From Acestrorhynchus altus (lineage: Eukaryota > Chordata > Actinopteri > Characiformes > Acestrorhynchidae): DNA of 64,000 bases. Position 1 is the stretch's first letter, and every line of letters starts with the position of its first letter. A program made the translations under genes and the position numbers. Location of the stretch: assembly GCA_034509495.1 (NCBI GenBank), contig CM067520.1, forward strand, positions 23,544,420 to 23,608,419, given 5' to 3'. Positions 58,165-64,000 of the stretch are shown here, piece by piece. The notes beneath the pieces are model-generated. The model was not told the origin of the DNA and searched no databases. It saw nothing but the letters and a program-made list of their open reading frames with translations.

Positions 58165-58320
58165 ACATGCTGGTTTTCTATACTTCATAACTCAGGAACA
58201 AAGTAACCTACAGACATGATACACATATCATAACTAACCCTGTCTCACCAGCATGGTGCCGTCAACCTGTCCTTAACTACCATTGAGCAATCCAGCTCAG
58301 AAAACGGCTAAAAGGGGAGG
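58165..58320. repeat. Dispersed repeat R1, copy 3
   Basis: cataactcaggaacaaagta, then acctacagacatgatacaca and agctcagaaaacggct match the copies at 4620 and 24450. Confidence 0.6.
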
Positions 58321-59745
58321 AGGTTACAATGTCACGACCAAACAGTTCAGGTTCAAATGTTAATATAAGAATCCTCAAATTTAAATTAAAAAACAAATCA
58401 AAGACATTTCTTTTCTCCTGTCTTTGGACTGCTGTCAAGTATTGTTAAGTTAATCTAATCAATCTAGATCATATAGATCAATCTAGATGATATTTTATGA
58501 TCTTCTGACCATAATATCTGGCATGTGTAACTCTTTTTCAGGCGAACAGAGTTACAGGAACTGAAGATAATGTGTTAATGTAGCCTATTTGATAACATCA
58601 TGTTTCTGTATTTGCTCGCACACACCACATACACATACAGAGTTTTAAAATAACTGTGGTTTTGGAGGAGGGCCGGGTCTGACGCGCTCCGTTTCCTTTT
58701 CTAGCTTCTGCTTTTTATGAAGAAGGAGCCCATAAGCTTCTCAGTTTTTCTCAGTGTTATCCTCCCTCCTTTTTTTTTGGTAGGGGGTTCCTAATTTCCC
58801 ACCCGCTTGCAAGGACTCCTTAACACACGATCTCAGTACTGGGAGGGTGAAGGTTAACGTGTCAAGTTAAGCCAGCATCTTTGCACATCTTTACAGCATC
58901 CCAACACAGCACGAGAACCATCCGGTTCTGTTAGGTCAGCTAACATGCTGGACATTGTCATACAGAGAGGGAGAGCCACCTAGTGAGTGCAAGGATGATG
59001 ATAAGGCCAGCACTTAAGGCCTTGGGATACGTTCAGCAAAGACGTCTGTGACCATTTTATGGTCTTTCCCATGACTATTGGAACAGGCTTGCATGCTGTA
59101 AAATAACCAAAGACCAATCAAATGCTTTATTTCATTGGGTCCTCAGCTGTCATGGGCACGACACGGCCAACAAAGCCTCTGCAGGATGTGTGTGGGTGTT
59201 TTTTTCTTTGAAAATTATGACATTTCGTTGACCAAAAGCCAAGGGAATGTAAGCTCTTAGATATGACGGACCTGCACTATTCAGGAGCCAAAGATCACTT
59301 GATAGCACGCCTTGAGCCCTCTGAGGTTTTTGCATTCCACCACTTTGCTCTACTCAAATGAGGCTCTAACAAAATGAGCAAGATGCTGATTTAACTAACA
59401 GGCCCCTTGGCTGAAGTAAAGTGTAAAATTGCTTAAAGGTGCTGCACTAGGAACAGGATAAGATAAAGGCGTTAATGTCGTGATGATGGATATGTTCTTA
59501 ATTGCGAGGCTTTGGCCTAAATGTCATTGTCATATTTGGGTTCAGTAGAATATCATACACTCCTGAGCTTCGTTTCCTGGATGTCTCCCTGACTGAGTGT
59601 CTTCACTGTGGTGAAGGTCTAAGCTGGCAATGTTGTGAAGCAGCTGGAGCTGGTGATGTAGACCAGCTAATAGATGAACCCTCTGTAAAAGGAAAATCAC
59701 TGTAAATAAGGCGTAATTGCAGTGTTTCGTGCATTTAAGGCTCTT

Positions 59746-59781
<36 letters not shown>

Positions 59782-60469
59782 TGTGTGTGTTTAGTAGACA
59801 TATATTATTCTACATAGAGCTTAAAGTTGGACATAATCACAAGCGTCATTGTGTCATTTGTGTAGTGTTGGTTTTTTGACTGTGTGTGTGTGTGTGTGTG
59901 TGAGAGTGCACTCTTGCTCGTACACTCCTTCGGCTGCTCTCCTACCTAGTGAAGCTGAGTGTGATTTCGCAGCTGCTAGGCAACCGGCGTGTGCTGTCCA
60001 ATCTGTTGCACTGTAACAGTGATAATGAGTGTGATCCTGAAGTTTCTCCACCAAAACAATTACTGCTCAGACCAAGAGACAGAACACAGTGAAGGAAAGG
60101 AAGGTCATTGGTCGGGTTCATTCGGCGTTCCTTTAAAAATGACCATTGACTATGGACAGGCGTTTGGACTGTAATTTGAATCTACAGATTGTAAATGTGT
60201 GCTATTTGAATATTCCAGTGAGAACACGTTGGCTTTTATGCAGTGCTGTTGTTGATGAGAATAACAGTTTGTGTCATCCTCAGCATGTAGTCGCGCTCTC
60301 GCTCCCCGGGCTACTGCGGTGTAGAGCATAAAGGTTAGAGTAACTGTTTGCCTAATTATACAGCTTCCCTTCCCAGCTGCAGGTGCCAAGCTATGCAAAC
60401 AGCAGTTTAAAAAAAGGTTCTGTCATCTCAGAACGTTCCACCAAACGTTTTTTTTTCTGCCACATTTTT
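58321..60469. other. kcnh6 intron 1
   Basis: (GT)n runs at about 59749-59790 and 59880-59901. No exon or named element. Confidence 0.55.
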
Positions 60470-61128
60470 CCCTCGTCCAGAGTGGCTACCGTGGTGTTAG
60501 TGTTCCAGCTACGGCCCTCGTCCAGAGTGGCTACCGTGGTGTTAGTGTTCCAGCTACAGCCCTCGTCCAGAATGGCTATCGTGGCGTTAGTGTTCCAGCT
60601 ACGGTCCTCTTCCAGAATGGCAACAGTGGTCTTAGTGTTCCAGCTACGGCCCTCTTCCATAATGGTTATCGTTTTGTTAATGTTCCAGCTACGGCCCTCG
60701 TCCAGAATGGCTATCGTTTTGTTAGTGTTCCAGTTACGGCCCTCGTCCAGAATGGCAACTGTGGCGTTGGTGTTCCAGCTACGGCCCTCGTACAGAATGG
60801 CTATCGTTTTGTTAGTGTTCCAGCTACGGCCCTTGTACAGAATGGCTATCGTTTTGTTAGTGTTACAGTTACGGCCCTCGTACAGAATGGCTACTGTGGT
60901 GTTAGTATTCCAGTTATGGCCCTCGTCCAGAGTGGCTACTGTTGTGTTAGTGTTCCAGCAATGGCCCTCGTCCAGAATGGCTACCATTTTGTTAGTGTTC
61001 CAGTTTCAGTCCTCGTCCTGAATGGCTACCATTTTGTTAGTCTTCTAGTTTCGGTCCTCGTCCAGAATGGCTACCATTTTGTTAGTGTTCCAGTTTCAGC
61101 CTTCATCCTGAATGGCTACCGTGGTGTT
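60470..61128. repeat. 45-bp minisatellite, ~14.6 copies, open on both strands
   Basis: The unit contains ccctcgtccagaatggctac and gtggtgttagtgttccagct. Because 45 is divisible by 3, long frames run through it: + 60383-61021 (15-residue repeats such as PSSRMATVVLVFQLR), - 60987-60391 (TVAILDEGRSWNTN), and another + frame from 60916. No splice or start evidence supports coding. Confidence 0.95.
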
Positions 61129-61639
61129 ACCATTTCAAGCAATCAGACATTATTTTTGTGTAAGACTCACAACCAACTACCAGACTGTTTTTTTCACAGC
61201 TGTTCCTCTTGGAGGTTAAAGTGCTATAAAGTAATAAAGTACTGAACTTTATATCCATCAGAGCTTTGCCAGTCACTTTGGATTTGTCATTTGCTCTCGA
61301 GGACTCGTGTAGGGTTCTGACTGCTGTTGTGGTGGGAGTGGTCAGGGGGCGGACAGTTGGACTCTTGAGTGTTTTTTCTGCTCCCAGCAGCAGGTCTGCT
61401 GGGGTGTCACAGCAAAAATAACTTGCCCAATGAGTAAGGCTTTACAGAGACACCACAGGCCTCCTGCTGCAAGATAATTAAACAGCTGATGACACAGGTG
61501 GAGGGAGGAGGGAGAGAGAACGGAGGGACAGGGTGATCACACTGGTTTTCAGCGTAAATGTGAAGGATGTGAATTTAAACTGAGCTTAGATCAGGGGGGA
61601 AAAGAACGGACCACCGCTCAAAATTCAGTTGAAATGAAT

Positions 61640-62200
61640 GTGGGACTGTTGGTGATAGCACATGTTGGAGGCTGACAACAAGTCTGGAGAGGAAGGGCAT
61701 CACTGGACACAGTGATGTAGGATGGTCATTTCAACAATTTGCGCACCACCTAGGCCATCACCTTCTTTTGCAGCGGTGTCATGGAAGAGAAACCTGCACT
61801 TCTATGGACTAGAACTGTATCACCTTTAGCGTGAAATCCAGATTTTGGGATCTGAGGGCTCAGAATTGTCTCATGGCAGGGGTTACAACTGGCATTTTTC
61901 AGCACGATAATGTCCAACCACATACAGCAAGGGTTTCTCAGGAATGTCTCCGCCAGATTTCTAAATGTTCATGTCCTGCCTGGTCATCAATTTTTTCAAA
62001 ATCATGCATTTGTGAGAGCAGGGATCTACAGGCTCAGCTGCCTCATCTGTGGGCAAATGTGTCACAGGATGCCATATGGAATCCATGTACATCTATGCCC
62101 AACCGTATCTCATCTTGTATCCAGGCTAGAGGTGGTTTAACGGAGTACAACCTCACAGTGTTCCCCAGATATTTGTTCCTTTCATAGAAATTTTTCTTCC
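61640..62200 (+). mobile_element. Tc1/mariner-like remnant (family B)
   Basis: A frame near 61870-62000 reads MAGVTTGIFQHDNVQPHTAR then VSQECLRQ and CPAWSS, a decayed transposase with the D-N-x-x-PHTA catalytic region. The SPDLSP region is damaged. The DNA matches 27540-28300 inverse. Confidence 0.75.
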
Positions 62201-63287
62201 CATATTCCACAATCCATATTGTACTTTAGAAAGTACTGTAGTACCTAGTTACCTAGAACTAGTTTTGACCTTAAAGTGATAGTTTGGTGAACAGTCTCAC
62301 CCTAAAGGACATGTTTAGAGCAGTTGTCCCGATGCTTGAGTTCCTGAAGTCTGGAAGGCTCCAAGATGGTTGCTATTACTGTTTCTTCTCCATTTTTATA
62401 GATAACACTGTGTCATACAGTATGTTAGAAACATAAACAAGTCCACTGGAAAATTCTTCACTTTTTAAAGGCCCTGAAAACAAGCTTTGGGTCATTTAAT
62501 GTAGGACAGACGGGCAGATCAGGGTTGAGGACTCTCAGGGTGAGGGGAAAGTTCATCTATACATTTGATTTGCTGAAATAGCATTTTAACTGTTTTATCT
62601 CTAATGTTCTGTAACAGGCTTTGAAAACAGACAAAGGGTCTCCAAAGGTTCCTTTTCTAAAGCAGCCTCGGAGAGAATAAAAATCCATAGGCTTTTCAGT
62701 GCTCGTGGTCAGCGCTGAAAATCCCTCTCCCGGCGTCTGGTCTTGTTCTGATTAAAATGTTCTGTCCAATACTCTGACCTTCATCACAGGCAGTGATTTT
62801 TTTTCCTGGACTTTCTAATTTTGGTTTGTTCTTTTCTCCCACTTTAAACATTTTGCACTCTTGCCTTGTCTGGTCTCCGTAGTGTGGGCACTTTATGTCT
62901 GTGTCTCTTCATGTGTCCTCATTTGAGTCAGTTCAGTGTGACATAACCACAAATGACCCTTTCGGGTTTTGCCCAAAGGAGTAGAACGATACTGAAGAAA
63001 TGCTATTTCTTCAGACATCCAATGCGTTTCCTGGTGTTGAACTCAAGACTGCTAGAGCTGAGTCTCAGTCAAGACCAAAACCAAGACCAGAACCAGGACA
63101 CATGAAGTCACTTAATAGTCCAGTTCATTTTTTTAACCTTGCTGCACTTTGTTTGGCCAGGCATGAAACAGTGATTGCAGATGTGGACCAAAACCACCCC
63201 ATTGAGATCATTTAAAGAGGTGGTCTTGATCTGATCCCAAACAAACTCGGAGTGGCTTGTTTGTGGTGATCCAACCTTGCCCTGGGC
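62201..63287. other. kcnh6 intron 1
   Basis: Nothing recognised. Confidence 0.5.
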
Positions 63288-63425
63288 TCTGCAGGTGTAG
63301 TTTAAGCTGGTATATTGATCCGCTTTGGCCCAAAACACAGGACCTTGGGTGAAAACAATCCACACCATTTGGAAAATCGTTTAATTCATTCGGCCTAAAG
63401 GAAATTAACTACAGGTGTGAAAACT
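63288..63425. repeat. Dispersed repeat R4, copy 2
   Basis: gcaggtgtagtttaagctgg and taactacaggtgtgaaaac match 33318-33652. Confidence 0.5.
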
Positions 63426-63520
63426 GAGATGGAGAGTGACCAAGACTGAGGCAAGACAGGGACAGAAGATATTTTTCATCATAAATAAAAAATGAAAATA
63501 GGAAATTAATTAGGATTATT

Positions 63521-63631
<111 letters not shown>

Positions 63632-63789
63632 TTGTGGACAGGGTAATGTAAAGCAAGCAGATTAAAATGAAGACCTGCAGTCTTAATATCAGACTATTTA
63701 CACATTTAAACACGTTTATTGATTAGATACTGAACGAGAACAATAGCAGTGTGTTTTTCCCCGGTAGCTGGTCTGAGTGCAGATTATAC

Positions 63790-64000
63790 ACTAACTGACA
63801 AAAGGGACACTAACAGCTCAGCGATATGTGCAGGACATCCTGTGTTCGCGTGTTGTCTCATAGCAGGATAATGATCTCCCATACACAGCCAAGGATTCCC
63901 TGGAATTTCATCACCAGTTTGCCACACTTCCTTGGCCTGCCTGGTCTCCAGATTTATCGCCAAACAAATGCGCCATAGGATGCCATAAGTAGTACCTGAA
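63790..64000 (+). mobile_element. Tc1/mariner-like remnant (family B), cut by the window end
   Basis: gggacactaacagctcagcg, tgcaggacatcctgtg and cttggcctgcctggtctcca correspond to the family-B copies. Readable PAWSPDLSP ends just before the boundary. Confidence 0.7.

Noticed and set aside
60383..61021. Protein-coding gene in the 45-bp array
   Set aside because: The open frames follow from a repeat length divisible by 3; no start, splice or homology evidence. Kept only as an observation.

Overview
The window is vertebrate nuclear DNA, most likely from a teleost fish. It has split genes with GT-AG introns, long microsatellites (CA/GT, GA/CT, AAT), minisatellites, tRNA-derived SINEs, LINE tails, Tc1/mariner and hAT remnants and foldback MITEs. 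The ~610-bp foldback element and the SINE tail type resemble repeats I know from catfishes and characins, so an ostariophysan source is likely but not proven.

Three protein genes are present, all on the + strand. (1) map3k3 (MEKK3), 2475-19401 plus 3' UTR: sixteen coding exons assemble in frame into a 620-residue MAP kinase kinase kinase with an N-terminal PB1 domain and a C-terminal Ser/Thr kinase domain. (2) gfap, 29260-38860: nine exons give a 445-residue type III intermediate filament protein, with a TATA box about 40 bp before the ATG. (3) The first coding exon of an ERG-type voltage-gated potassium channel, best called kcnh6 (51258-51333). Its first intron runs past the end of the window.

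Layout: 1-2474 upstream or 5' non-coding; 2475-19401 map3k3; 19402-29213 map3k3 3' UTR and a repeat-filled intergenic stretch; 29214-38860 gfap; 38861-51257 gfap 3' UTR, intergenic repeats and the purine-rich kcnh6 5' flank; 51334-64000 kcnh6 intron 1, with a 2.1-kb 31-bp minisatellite array and a 0.66-kb 45-bp array.

The genes have separate roles: MEKK3 acts in stress and NF-kB/ERK5/JNK/p38 signalling, GFAP forms radial-glia and astrocyte filaments, and ERG2 is a membrane K+ channel. Nothing suggests they act as a unit. In human, MAP3K3 and KCNH6 both lie at 17q23.3 and GFAP at 17q21.31, so the block fits chromosome-17 synteny with a different local order. I found no wholly new gene system. 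The most notable signals are simple repeats placed directly on splice sites, coding-capable or poly(A)-signal-bearing minisatellites, and a clean nested hAT insertion with an 8-bp target duplication. All coordinates were read by eye.
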